64,000 nucleotides of DNA from Macrostomum hystrix (GCA_950097015.1 CATNEN010000007.1:13169001-13233000), one strand, 5' to 3'. Positions 46,688 through 58,390 are shown, numbered from the stretch's first letter. Numbers and translations are program-made. The notes: generated by a model not told the origin, from the sequence alone.

Positions 46688-47223
46688 TTCAGCAATCAGC
46701 AATCTGCAATCTGCAATCCGCAATCTGCATTCAGCAATCAGCAATCTGCAATCAGCAATCAGCAATCTGCAATCAGCAATCTGCATTCAGCAATCCGCAA
46801 TCTGCATTCAGCAATCTGCATTCAGCAATCAGCAATCTGCATTCAGCAATCAGCAATCTGCATTCAGCAATCAGCAATCAGCAATCTGCATTCAGCAATC
46901 TGCAATCTGCATTCAGCAATCAGCAATCAGCAATCAGCATTCAGCAATCCGCAATCAGCAATCTGCATTCAGCAATCAGCAATCTGTATTCAGCAATCAG
47001 CAATCAGCATTCAGCAATCAGCAATCTGCAATCAGCAATCAGCAATCTGCAATCAGCAATCAGCAATCAGCAATCAGCAATCTGCAATCAGCAATCAGCA
47101 ATCAGCAATCTGCAATCAGCAATCAGCAATCAGCAATCAGCAATCAGAAATTTGCAATCAGCAATCAGCAATCTGCAATCAGCAATCTGCATTCAGCAAT
47201 CCGCAATCTGCATTCAGCAATCC
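46688..47223. repeat. 10-bp array, first copy
   Basis: CAGCAATCAG/CAGCAATCTG decamers with CTGCATTCAG and CCGCAATCTG variants, about 53 units. The period of 10 gives a 10-codon pattern in every frame, hence the ORF; no gene is claimed. Confidence 0.93.
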
Positions 47224-47591
47224 GCTTTTTGACAGCTTCCCACTCTTTGGCCTCAGCCAGGGTTGCTGTAGTTTGTTGTTGTTGTTGTTGTTGTTGTTGT
47301 GGTCGGAACTAAACTATTTTTAAGCATCATGCCTATTGCCTTGTCCCTCGAATCTAATCCAAGCAGTGCATCAGATATGGGGTAGTGGGTACGGGCTGAC
47401 AACAAATTGTTAGGAATAATAATAATACACCGAAACGCAGGAAAAACCAAACGCCTTTCTCCTAGCAAGTGTTAGGTTTTTTACAGAAATGAAGCACTTG
47501 AATGATTAAATGGCTTTATTTTTACAAAACATGTTATTTAACATGTACTTATTGTACTTATGAAAAGAAGCTTTTGACGATAAGTACTGAT

Positions 47592-48309
47592 TCAGCAATC
47601 AGCAATCTGCAATCTGCAATCCGCAATCTGCATTCAGCAATCAGCAATCTAGCTGCAATCAGCAATCAGCAATCTGCAATCAGCAATCTGCATTCAGCAA
47701 TCCGCAATCTGCATTCAGCAATCAGCAATCTGCATTCAGCAATCAGCAATCTGCATTCAGCAATCAGCAATCTGCATTCAGCAATCAGCAATCAGCAATC
47801 TGCATTCAGCAATCTGCAATCTGCAATCTGCATTCAGCAATCAGCAATCTGCAATCAGCAATCCGCAATCAGCAATCAGCAATCCGCAATCTGCAATCAG
47901 CAATCTGCAATCCGCAATCAGCAATCCGCAATCAGCAATCAGCAATCCGCAATCAGCAAACCGCAATCAGCAATCAGCAATCCGCAATCTGCAATCAGCA
48001 ATCTGCATTCAGCAATCAGCAATCTGCATTCAGCAATCAGCAATCTGCATTCAGCAATCAGCAATCTGCATTCAGCAATCAGCAATCTGCATTCAGCAAT
48101 CAGCAATCTGCAATCTGCATTCAGCAATCAGCAATCTGCAATCAGCAATCCGCAATCAGCAATCAGCAATCCGCAATCTGCAATCAGCAATCTGCAATCC
48201 GCAATCAGCAATCCGCAATCAGCAATCAGCAATCCGCAATCAGCAAACCGCAATCAGCAATCAGCAATCCGCAATCTGCAATCAGCAATCTGCAATTAGC
48301 AATCAGTAC
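47592..48309. repeat. 10-bp array, second copy
   Basis: Same decamers as 46688-47223, about 71 units. A block of about 200 bp (47830-47990 against 48110-48290, including the AGCAAACCGCAATC variant) is itself repeated, showing multi-unit duplication. Confidence 0.93.
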
Positions 48310-48310
48310 A

Positions 48311-48660
48311 ATGTACGAGTATATAACTTATAGGATTGAAAATACTATAATCTTGTGAAATATTGCACAGCTGAGCAGTGCCAGCCTGTCGACTGGGTTA
48401 AAGGGTTCGATTAAATTATCAAGCCATATTTTAGTTTCCGCCATAAAATTTGAGGCCCATGGACATGGCCTGCCTGTGCATGCAGACGAAACGTGTCGTG
48501 TGGTGTGTTTTGGGTTGCAATCCCACGCATGCATATTGTGATCGCGTGATAGTGTTTGAGGCAACGGCATGAGGCGGCTGCGTGGCGCACAGAATGACAC
48601 ATAGGTACTCCTCCGTGGCCTTCACATCTGTCTGGCCCTTTCCTTACTTGATTTATTCAG
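48311..48660. other. Upstream flank of the PPP1R3 gene
   Basis: No coding feature supported. It includes GCATGCATATTGTG- and TGCATGCAG-type words but no identified motif. Confidence 0.3.
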
Positions 48661-48666
48661 TGCTTC

Positions 48667-48674
48667 TATAAATA
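48667..48674 (+). promoter_or_regulatory. TATA box candidate for the PPP1R3 gene
   Basis: TATAAATA inside the near-palindrome CTTCTATAAATAGAAG, 259 bases before the start codon. Transcription would start near 48700. A 67-codon upstream ORF (48708-48911) would then lie in the leader, ending 21 bases before the main ATG. Confidence 0.45.
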
Positions 48675-48932
48675 GAAGCGCCACGCGGGTTTTCCCTGAT
48701 TGGAGTCATGGCAACCTCCAAGGCTGCTTGGTCGAAAGCCCCTTTCTACCCTGCCTCAACTATTTCGCACTGGCCCAGTGCGTGTACGTACAGAGCGTGG
48801 AGGAGGGAAGCTTTCCAGCAAACCCGCCCCACATTGACTGAGAATATTAAGTGGGTTTGTGGCTGCCTGACACAAGAGCAGAGTGACCGTAGAGGCCAGA
48901 CAACAATCTAAACGATATTTTGCGATAGCAAG

Positions 48933-49455
48933 ATGCAAACTGGCATACTGCCACAGATACCCATTGTGACACCGCTTTGTCGCGAACCTAAAGCTGCAGC
49001 GCCTCCTATGGACTCAACCGACCTTCTGAGTCAATGCACGACGGAGTGGTCCAGATACTTCATAGCTTCCAGGATAACACCGTGTTTAAGATACACAGCT
49101 GCACTCACTGCCGACCTGAAGCCACAGTCTCAGCCAGAACACCTAGCTGGCGCTGCAGTCACTTCACAGAGTCACAGACGTCGTCGTCCTCATCAACCTA
49201 GCCCACCACCGCTGGTACTTTCAGCCGAGGATGCCACAGATTCGCCTGGCGACAGTGGCTGTGGAAGCGAAGTTGGCGGCGACAGTCCAGCTGAGCCGTC
49301 GAGTTCGCCGTCCTCCCTACACAAGTCAGTTTGCGGAGACACGGTCGGCGAGAGGCTTCAAAAGCGGGTTCAGTTTGCTGACGAGGTTGGCCAAGCACTG
49401 ACTAGAGTAAAGCTGCTTAGCATCAGCGAGCCAGTCAGTCTACTCAGTGAGACCA
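48933..49455 (+). CDS. PPP1R3 exon 1 (RVxF motif)
   Basis: 174 codons plus one base. The N-terminal half is low-complexity (S/P/Q) before the RVQF motif at 49365-49376. An alternative donor CTCA/GTGAGA nine bases upstream has the same phase; the later GTGAGT is stronger. Without splicing the frame stops at 49470 and the CBM21 domain would be lost. Confidence 0.85.
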
Positions 49456-50568
49456 GTGAGTTTGACTGTTAAACGCTGCTTAACTGGGCTGCTCATTGGG
49501 AAGAGCATTAGATCATGCTGACTGAAGCTTTATACATCCAAGCTGATGTATTACAGGCCTGGTTCAGTAATTTTCAGATTAGCCAAGAAATTGTCAAATA
49601 TATTTGTGCTTCTCGCGAATTTCGTGGATTAGAGTTTATGTACTTTTCAAGCACATTTTGATCTATGTTAGGCCTTCTACGAGGGTATATTTAGCAAAGA
49701 AGTATCCAAACAATTATTTGTTGTATACGCAGTCGCAGACAAAATAGTAGTACGCTGTAGTACGTTGCTGATCTTTCGCATTGAAATAAAAAATGACGAT
49801 ATCATTTTCTTTATATTTGTTACTCTCAAGAGAAAATTCGAAATCAAACTAAAACCAAACAGTTTTTCAAACGTGCACATTTGTATAGAGCTATGTTTGC
49901 AAGTATTGGCGAAATGAACATTTTACACAATGCCTTCATTTTTTTGTCTCTGGAAAGGCTACTTAAAGTAGCGTAATGACAGTTTTCGTTAAAAAACTGC
50001 AGATGCAAGCACTACGGACCACAGACGGTGCCAGCAGCAGCAGAAGCAACAGCAACAGCCGCCGCAGGCAGAATGTGGCAGGCCGCAACTTAAGTGTAAA
50101 TTCAGTCAACCTATCTCAAAGTACATTGTTTTCCGTGAGTCCCTCGAACGCAACCTTGTGAGCCTCAGCCTGGTGCACCTGGACCCCGGAGCCATCAGGG
50201 GCTCTATAGCCGTAAAGAATGTCAGCTTTCGCAAGAGAGTCTTCGTCCGCGTCAGCTTTGACTGCTGGCACAGCTTCCAAGACGCTGAGGCCACTTACAA
50301 TGGGTCGGAGGGGCAGCAAGACAACTTTGCCTTCACTCTGCGTTGCCCCAGCAATCAGCAGGCAGACGTGCAGTTCAGCGTCTGCTTCGAGTGTGACTTC
50401 GGTATATTCTGGGACAACAATGGCGGCGAGAACTATCACATCAGCGTCAGTCTGGCCGTGCCAGCTGCTTGCGGATACACGCGAGACTTCAAACCGGACT
50501 ACAGAGGAGTGTCAGAGTTCTCAGAATTCTCGGCCTGGGAACACTTTGATGATCGAGTTTATTACTAA
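48933..50568 (+). CDS. Protein phosphatase 1 regulatory subunit 3 (glycogen-targeting, CBM21)
   Basis: Two-exon model: 48933-49455 and 50003-50568, GT/AG, phase 1 (ACCA/GTGAGT donor and CTGCAG acceptor), 362 residues. Residues 144-149 hold the PP1-docking RVxF motif as KRVQFA, followed by DEVGQALTRVKL, as in PPP1R3 B/C/D-type subunits. The CBM21 carbohydrate-binding domain spans about 208-325, starting FSQPISKYIVFRESLERNLV. It includes FVRVSFDCWHSF, the WDNN at 311-314 and NYHIS at 318. The protein should bind the PP1 catalytic subunit and glycogen, bringing PP1 to glycogen synthase and phosphorylase in the cytoplasm. A glutamine run (QQQQKQQQQPPQ) at the exon 2 start is lineage-specific. The exact family member cannot be assigned. 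Confidence 0.9.
50003..50568 (+). CDS. PPP1R3 exon 2 (CBM21)
   Basis: The frame is open from 49993, so the acceptor must lie at or after that point. CTGCAG at 49997-50002 gives the correct phase. The exon encodes the complete CBM21 domain and a C-terminal tail ending AWEHFDDRVYY. Confidence 0.85.
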
Positions 50569-51967
50569 AGAGCTGGGCACGTATAGTGCTCGTATAGTTA
50601 TGCTGCTATCGTAAATTTATGTAACTTACAATTTCAAAAGCTCTGCATCAGAATGTCCTTATCTCCATGTACTATAGTTGAGCCTGCTCCGTGCATTATT
50701 AGGAATTCTTTTGTATAATCTGATGCTGCACTTGCAGCGCAGAGGTTCAAATGCTATTGCTGGTGCTCTTGTAAAAATTGAGATTGTTTATTAACTACAT
50801 ATAAATATTCTATTTTTTGCTCCCCTTTCGGCCACCGGCACGACCCAGCTTCCTTATCGCCTACTAATGCCTACTAAATGCTTGTACTTGCAGGCCCCTG
50901 TTACTAGTGTCCTCTATCGCGCTTCTTGTTGTTTAGATCTCCTAACGTCCTCACACTAAGAAGTTGTTTCTTTTATTGCTGTAAAAACTTTTTTGCAGTC
51001 AAATGTTTTTCCAGGAACTGTTAGACCGTGCAAGCCTGCCGATGCCATGCAGATCATCTTGAAATGTCTCGGCTGGCTTGCACGGAGGCGTGAACCTGTC
51101 CTTCGCCATTTAGCCACTTTTGATTTCATTCATGATCAGCTACCCCCAGGGGCTGCTTCAAAAACACAATAGAATTTCGTTCTCCTTGCTTTGCCATTGA
51201 TACAGTTGTAAAATGCATTTTCGATTAGAGTTCGCCTTCATTTATGTTTCACTAGCCCTCAAATACCCTGAGGATAAATAAGCCTATTAAATATACTTCT
51301 ATGTAGTATTTGCATTACATTTTTTGCCGCTTCGTTTGACAAAATGCAGAATGTTTTGTAACTGGATGTCCGATCTACTGCAAAAATATAAAAACTCGAT
51401 CTCAATAAACGATCGTTCTCCCCGCCAGAAACCAGTCATCGTAGTTAGTTGCCGAAAGCAATCAAATGTGGCTTTTTCGTTCTCCCCGCCAGAACGGCTC
51501 AACCGATTTTCACCATTTATTCACCAAAAGATGCCAAATATGGGGGGCAAATATACACGTATTTTTATCAAGCTTAACTTCATTGCTAAGGGGATTAAAT
51601 ATTCGAAAAACTGTTTTAGATAGGATTTTTAATGCATTCAATCAGCATATTGGTATTGGTATACCACTGCCAATTTTAATGATTGCATCAGAGCCAGTTT
51701 TGTTAAAAGTGAGCACACAAGAATTTCACAGTGTCAAATGTACATAGCTGTGTCAACCCCACTTGTGAGATGATAGTCAGTGCGAATTTATAAATATATT
51801 TGCATCACAGCTTTTCTCACCCGTGTGTGTTTGATTCTAATAGGTAAAATGTGCATAGCAGACTTCAATTCAATTCAAAGATATATCGCTCAATACTTGC
51901 GAGACATCTACTAATTTCTTACAACAACATATATAAATCATCAAACCTTGTCTCAATTTCAATCGAG
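50569..51967. other. 3' flank of PPP1R3, no gene seen
   Basis: It becomes progressively AT-rich. There are short ORFs only. GTTCTCCCCGCCAGAA occurs twice, at 51415 and 51479, for no clear reason. Confidence 0.35.
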
Positions 51968-52198
51968 AAAAGTGTCCAACAGTTTTCTGAATGTGTCCCA
52001 CAGTTTTCTAAATGTGTCCAAACGTTTTCTGAATGTGTCCATAAGTTTTCTAAATGTGTTCAATAGTTTTCTAAATGTGTCCATTTAATTACACAATTTT
52101 CTAAATGCGTCTAAAAGTTTTTAAATATGTTGAACACCTAATAATGGAGTCAAACAGTTTTCTAAGGAGTCCAACGGTTTATAAAGGAGTCAAACAGT
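51968..52198. repeat. Degenerate 20-21-bp tandem repeat
   Basis: Words of the type TGTGTCCAACAGTTTTCTGAA recur about 11 times with many substitutions; the last units shift to GGAGTCAAACAGTTTTCTAA. Confidence 0.8.
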
Positions 52199-52289
52199 GC
52201 CACATGTAACAGGAGATGTAACAGGAGATATTTGTTGCCTGCTGGGCTGAGTAAAATCGTTTCTCTGCTATATGGGGGCAATGGTTTCC

Positions 52290-52450
52290 TGTCAATGAAA
52301 GAGGGCAAATATTTTGCTGCTGGGGGACATTGGTTCTCTGCTGCTGAGGGGACATTAGTTCTCTGCTTTTTGGGTGACATTGGTTATTTACTGCTGGGGG
52401 GACACTGGTTCTCTGCTGCTGAGGGGATAGTATTCCCATATAGTATAGGG
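52290..52450. repeat. Degenerate repeat with TTCTCTGCTGCTGAGGGGA words
   Basis: Five to six irregular units of about 27 bp (ACATTGGTTCTCTGCTGCTG and variants). The ORFs over it are not considered genes. Confidence 0.65.
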
Positions 52451-53701
52451 GATAGTAGTATTGTAACACACTAAAAGTGGGGAACGAACCTCGCGCTGGC
52501 AGACCGAGACCGGTTTCTGGCTTGTTTGCCTTCGTCAGTCAGCCATAGCCACACGCCGTCCTCTCCCACCACTCTTAGTGTGCACAGAAGTCTGTTTTAA
52601 CCTTGCCATTTTTATGGCGATACTTTTTAGTGTTATGTGAGAGCTTTGCAGCCAAGTCTTTGCTTTTCTACTGTTGTCAGTAGTCTGAATTGTATCTCTC
52701 ACAAGTATCAAACGTAAGTTGATTTTGTAATTCTGCCCTAATAGGGCCTTGGTGTACAGACCGAATGTCTCAGAATGTATTCCAGCTCAGACTAACTAAT
52801 TTTGTATTTAGTGCGAATCAAAGTCTCGTTTAATCGCAATCACGTATATTAGTTTTTCTACATCGTTTCCATTAAAAAAGTTTCTTTAAGTTTAAATATT
52901 AAAGTAGCTTGCGTTTTTATTAATTATTTTGCATACTTAAAGCAAGAACAACTTTATCTCGCCTGTAAAGTACATTTGTGAAATTGTAATATTTGTTAAA
53001 ACAATGATATTCAATATTTCGTCAAACTTCGTCCTGCAAATTTTCGTAGAAATTCCCTATTAAGATTCTGTTAGTTATAGAAATTGGTGGACGTTTTTAG
53101 CTAGGGCCTGTTGTTGTCTGCTTGACTTTTTATTAGCCTTAATATCACAATAGCAACCAAATACTGCGACCGAAAATTGTATGCTTTTTAAAACTTGTTT
53201 TAGAGAGCAATTTTAAGAACATAGGCTGAGCTTTGAACCCTTCAACTGTAAAGTACAAACAAACGTGTCCATGCCCCCTTAATTATTTATAAATAAATTA
53301 ATAATTGATTATGAATTAAATTATAACTATTGTCTTGCATGTGAGATTCCAAGTTTTTTTGCTGCAATAGTAAGCCATAAATATAATTAGTTTTTAAAGA
53401 GAACAACTGACTTGTGCTAGATATTTTTTAATTTTTCGTTTATAGTTTTATCAAAAGTAAAGTAGATTGCTTGAAGATGTCAATAGCGAGAAATGGTAAG
53501 TTAAAAATGTCAAAGAAAGCTTTATTTTTTAATATATTGTTAAATGTATTTATTTTTAACAATTGTAATAGGGTAATATAAATCAACTTTTATAACATTT
53601 TTTCACTTACTGCTAGATAGGTATATGCCATAGTTCGGAACACTTTGTATGTAACCCAGAAAAATGAACTACATTTTTGATGTACGCCAATGTACTCCAT
53701 A
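52451..53701. other. AT-rich non-coding sequence
   Basis: No gene, RNA or transposon end seen. Confidence 0.35.
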
Positions 53702-53703
53702 TA

Positions 53704-53909
53704 ACTGGTGTCCCAAAAAAGGGCAACACTTTGTGTGCTAACTGTGAGTGATCCGTTTTGCCTATCACCCTGTAGTTCAACAACAGTTTGACAGAAAGCA
53801 TCTGTAAGTTTTTACCCAGAAAATTTGGCCTTGAAAACTTATTTAGGAGGTGAGCTATTGAGCTTAGAAATGTATGCTTGCTATTTTTGTCCTTTTTTGG
53901 GACACCCAT
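53704..53909. mobile_element. TA-flanked MITE (Tc1/mariner-like), 206 bp
   Basis: Left end ACTGGTGTCCCAAAAAAGGG and right end CCTTTTTTGGGACACCCAT form imperfect inverted repeats of about 20 bp. TA dinucleotides sit directly outside both ends (53702-53703 and 53910-53911). Size, TA target and lack of transposase fit a mariner-type MITE. Confidence 0.7.
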
Positions 53910-53911
53910 TA

Positions 53912-56402
53912 TAATTTTATAGTTTGTAGCATAACTTGGAAGTCAAAAAACACGGAAGTCAGTTTTACGTTAATTGTCAAAATTTAAATGCAAGCATGGA
54001 TAACTATTACAACTATGACTATTATTGATAACATATGTAACTTGTTTAATATTTTGTTTAATTTTTTGTGTATGTCATAATGTATGCCAAACATGTATGC
54101 CAAAAGTCCTAAAATCTTTAGGATTTTTGCCAACATGTATGCCAACATGTTTGCCAAATTTTTTTTGTGTACCCCAGAAATTTCCAGGGTACATGCTATC
54201 TTCCGGACTATGGGGTATATGGGACTTGCAAGATCTAATCTGATTTTATATGTATGTGCTCACAAAACAGATGGGAGAGACAGGCAGCTGTGGTCTTTAA
54301 GCTGAGACCCAACACCTACAACTCTTGAAGTTACAGACAAAGCAGTATGTCAGTGTCACAGTTGGCTCCGGCCGAAATTGTCATATTCTAAATCATCATA
54401 TGCCGGTTGTAAAAACATAACAACATTATCTAAATCGTCATATTGTCGCATTGGGCAATGTGACATTAGCAAAATTGTCATATTGTTATATTATTGGCTC
54501 CGCAAACAGCTTTGTTGAAAGCATAAGCAAAGCAAAGCATATGTTTTTGGCCTTGTCTCACTTGGCTTTACAAAAATAATGTCATTTGAGCTACTCAAAT
54601 TACATAAAATGTGCACTGAATTTTGTTTAGCATGTAGCTATGTACATGTAACTTAAACATGCCCTTCTATTGCATCTTCATTCCATAGCAATGCCAATTA
54701 TTTGCATGATGTACACATGCACAAGTACACTGATACTACAGTTCAAGTTGTGCATGCTGCGAGTTTTATAAACAGGCACACAGCTCTTAGAGGCAATTCA
54801 TTGTTTGACTTTAATTGAAACAGGAGCATGAGATCTACAAATACTGAACTGATTCAATTGATCTTTTCTGCAGTAGTAGTTTACTTTTCTATGTGTACAG
54901 CAACATCAGTAAAGTGTTGTGTTGAAGTCATATATGTATCCGTGCATTGTTTGTCACAAAGATGTGTGACCCAAGCAACATGGCCTTCAGTGTGACATTA
55001 ATTGTTCGAATTATGCATCATCAAATCGCATTCGTAATTGAAATAGGCAATGAACAAATAGTCAAGATCGTCATATTAAATTTAATATTGTGATATTTTT
55101 GTACAAATTGTCATCATCATATGACGTTTAAGAATATGATGATTTGATCTGTACCCTCGCAGTTTGCTGTTGGCCTTGGCACTTTTGCTCCCTTGGCTGG
55201 TGCAAGAGGACTAGTGCCAAAGGGACTTGTTTGCTATGGCCAAGACTTTGCAAGCAGTGGCCCTGGCCTAGCAACATTTAGTGGTGCTGGTGCAGGGTGA
55301 TGCTCAGGTCTAGAATGATGGTCATGGCCATCAGGTCTCTAGAAAAGAAACTTTTGGGGTAGGAGCCCTATGCACACCACTATTATATTGTAATAAGTTG
55401 ACAAATGGCATCGGACCATTCATGGCATTTTCTGAATTTTCTTGTGTTGCATTGCAGTGGAGTCAAGGTAGGTAGTGTTGCAACAGCAACAGGATGCGGT
55501 GTAGCCATGGCACTGAATGACCTTTTAGGGTTAACTCTAACATTAACATATTTTGTCTTATATAGCATTTTGAGCTACAATTTTAGACCCTATGTTGGCA
55601 CATCCAAAGGGTTTTTTATACTTATTACAATAGGGGTGCACACCTAAGGCATAGCAAAGTAGGGCATAGGTCATTTGTACTACTTCTATGCTATATAGTA
55701 GGATTGGCTCTACTGTGTTTGTGGCCTAAGAAAGTTTGGAGCTTGCAGAGACACCAGTCATTTATGGCAATAAGATTTTTGTGCCTGGGTGAAGCTGGAT
55801 AAAATTGGCATTCAGAGTGCCACAGAAATTCTTAATCATTCAACCAACAATAAGCACCTATGTCAAAAACACGATTGTGTGATAGAATTTTATCAAGCAG
55901 GTGACCTAGGTTGTTCTAGCCTCAGTCTCTATAGGATTCTTGCTGGTGCAGGGGGCTGTCAAAGGCAAAGGACCAAGGCACTCAAAGGGAACCACATGTC
56001 TAGCAGGGCTTTGGACATGGCAGGCAAGAGCAGGAAGCCAACACCCCCAATGCTCTGGATTGTGTCTAGGGGCCTTGAATTGCTACCCAAGTTCCTGCAT
56101 TGCTCTTGGACAGCCAAAGCCAAAGATGCCCAGGTTAGCTGCCAGCTGGGTTAGCTCCTGCAGCCTCCATGGATGACTGAGGGTGCAGGTACTAAAGGTG
56201 GTAAGCCAAATTTGGGGTAGAAGTGGTAGTGGTTGACTCATCTCTTGGTTCATTTTACTTGCACATGCATTGCAGAGAGATAACTGGGGTGGAAATGCTG
56301 GCCATTGTGGATCTGGCTGAGTGGGCTGCAAGTCCAGCTTGGTTTAGTGAGCATTGCTGCAGAGCTCTCTATGCTGGGCAGTATAAAGTGCCATGTAGTT
56401 TA
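53912..56402. other. AT-rich to mixed non-coding sequence
   Basis: No supported gene. GTATGCCAACATGT-type words repeat near 54080-54150, and CTAAATCGTCATATTGT-type words near 54380-54500 and 55060-55150. Confidence 0.3.
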
Positions 56403-56410
56403 TTCTAGAG

Positions 56411-56817
56411 CAGGGGTTGGCAAACTCTGGCCCATGGGCCAGATGTCGCCCTTAAAGCTCCTAAATCCAGCCAGCCTGTTTCCCCTTCCAACACCTTCAG
56501 TATCCCGTCTCATGTCTCTCTCATATGGAGATGCAGAGTCTTATCCTCTCCTTAGTCTCGTCTCTTCCATGTCTCATCTGTACTGTCTTGTCTTTCCCCT
56601 TTTCTCATATCTCTTGTCTCGCTCCTGTTTCACCCCTCCCTATCTTATCTATCCCATGTCTCATCTCTCCTGTGTCTCATCTCTTCCCTTTCTCATCTCT
56701 CCCCTTTTTTTATCTCTCCCACATATTCACATATTCTTGCATTTAAGGCAGCCCACTGTAGTCTTTTACCCTCTCTCCATGGCATGGCCTGCATGTTAAT
56801 AAGTTTGACAACCCCTG
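56411..56817. mobile_element. Non-autonomous hAT element, 407 bp
   Basis: Ends CAGGGGTTGGCAAACT and AGTTTGACAACCCCTG are inverted with one mismatch, and a perfect 8-bp target duplication TTCTAGAG flanks them (56403-56410 and 56818-56825). The left end continues CTGGCCCATGGGCCAGAT, a familiar subterminal pattern of Charlie-type hAT elements. The interior is C/T-rich with TCTCATCTCTCC-type repeats and no ORF of note. Confidence 0.92.
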
Positions 56818-56825
56818 TTCTAGAG

Positions 56826-57637
56826 TAGAACAGATGTACAAATGAGCAAAATAGACTGTTAAAAATAGTTGCTTTTGAAAAACTTGTTAAAAGCTTCTAA
56901 TGCCAAGTTCTTAGTAATCTGCAATATAATATAAAGATTAAAAAGAATGGAACTGTGATTAACTATTGGACTGTTTTGAAATATAAAGCTAAACCCTTTT
57001 AGACAGTATAGTTAGCTGGCTATTACACTATCAATGATTTCTTAGAAACTAGTTTGAAATAAAAATTTCTGTGTGTTAAATTTGTTTTAGATGAAATTTA
57101 TCTTCAGAGATTTTTTACTTTTAGCTGTTTTTTATATGTTGCTAACATATTTCTTTAATCAATAAATCCAAAGATTTATAGATGCTTTCAATCAGTCAAA
57201 TAACCTTATACTGTACTGTACTGTAAATACTGTAAATTAAAATTTGCAAGTGTCTTATGTGTACAGTTTTGAAATTTTAGTAAAAAAACACAAATAGTTT
57301 TGACAAAAACATAGAATAGTGTATTGTTGTAGTAATTAGTTAGATAGCTTAACCAGATAAGCAATTCAATATCTAGATTAAGCATTTTCTCTTTAGGTAA
57401 AAGTTATATACTCGTAGTTGGCTGTAAATATTTGAAGATATTTTTAAACATTTTTTCTGACAGTTTATTTAGGTAACCCATGACTGTGAGAGGAAAGTCA
57501 CTACTATAGTTATAATAATAACTATTTTAATAACTATAATAACTAATAACTATTTTTGGGATGGTTTTGGGCACTGACATCTTTGTAACTATATACCTGT
57601 AGCAAGCAAGAGCCCAATATGCTGACACCTGAACATA

Positions 57638-57638
<1 letters not shown>
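56826..57638. other. AT-rich non-coding sequence
   Basis: Nothing supported; short TA-rich direct repeats only. Confidence 0.35.
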
Positions 57639-57678
<40 letters not shown>

Positions 57679-57799
57679 ATAACATATGCAGGCAAACACT
57701 GAGATGCAAATCTGTCCTAATTTTCTCATCATCAGGCAGTGTAAACTCAGGCACTCTCACTCTGCTTAGAGGTTGGCCCTCAATGGCATAAATTGCATA

Positions 57800-57838
<39 letters not shown>

Positions 57839-57960
57839 ATAACATATGCAGGCAAACACTGAGATGCAAATCTGTCCTAGTTTTCTCATCATCAGGCAGT
57901 GTAAACTCAGGCACTCTCACTCTGCTTAGAGGTTGGCCCTCAATGGCATAAATTGCATAG
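57639..57960. repeat. Duplicated (CA)n plus 126-bp block
   Basis: A (CA)n run (57639-57674) followed by a 126-bp block (57675-57800) is repeated as (CA)n (57801-57834) plus the same block (57835-57960). I noticed one substitution between the 126-bp copies (CCTAATTTT against CCTAGTTTT). Confidence 0.92.
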
Positions 57961-58390
57961 CCCGCCTGGCCTTTTTAGTCCGGAAAACAAGAAAATAGCC
58001 CGGTGGTTGTTCCGGTGCTTCATCCGGTACGTAATGCATTTTTCCCATTTAAAAAACCGGACGAAAACCGGAGTATAGTTAACAAAACGGACCAACGCGT
58101 GAAAATTTTGGCCTTTCGTCCGGTTGACTGTCCGGTGTTGGTCCGGAAATTCATCCAGAGTGCAGTCCGGCTTTGGCCGGACGATAATCGGAGCAAATTC
58201 CGGACGAAAACCGGACGACCGTACCTGACAGTAAAACCGGATCAGTTTCCGGACTAGTTTCCGGATAAAATCCGGACGAATATACCTGACAGTAAAACCG
58301 GATCAGTTTCCGGACTAGTTTCCGGATAAAATCCGGACGAATATACCTGACAGTGAAACCGGACCAGTTTCCGGGTACGTTACCGGACGA
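57961..58390. repeat. CCGGA-motif-dense region with 61-bp tandem units
   Basis: More than 25 occurrences of CCGGA or its complement TCCGG occur in 430 bp in both orientations, often as CCGGACGAAAACCGG. The right part is organised as about 2.5 units of 61 bp (CCTGACAGTAAAACCGGATC, then AGTTTCCGGACTAGTTTCCG). Dense short motifs in both orientations resemble transposase-binding subterminal regions of DNA transposons; this is inference. Confidence 0.75.

Larger units (their letters stand above)
46303..48310. repeat. Tandem duplication of a 921-bp block (LINE tail plus 10-bp array)
   Basis: Sequence from GCTTTTTGACAGCTTCCCAC at 46303 recurs at 47224. Identity runs through the LINE 3' end, the (TTG)n run, about 330 bp of flank and into the 10-bp array. 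The first copy is 46303-47223; the second runs 47224 to about 48310 and has a longer array. Copies differ by a short change after GAAGCACTT and a contracted GTAATGTAATG stretch. Confidence 0.9.

Noticed and set aside
46671-48299. 213- and 265-codon ORFs rich in S, N, Q
   Set aside because: Produced by the 10-bp array; start codons lie outside any recognisable gene context.
54380-55150. Recurring TCATATTGT words
   Set aside because: Too scattered and AT-rich to call a repeat or regulatory array.
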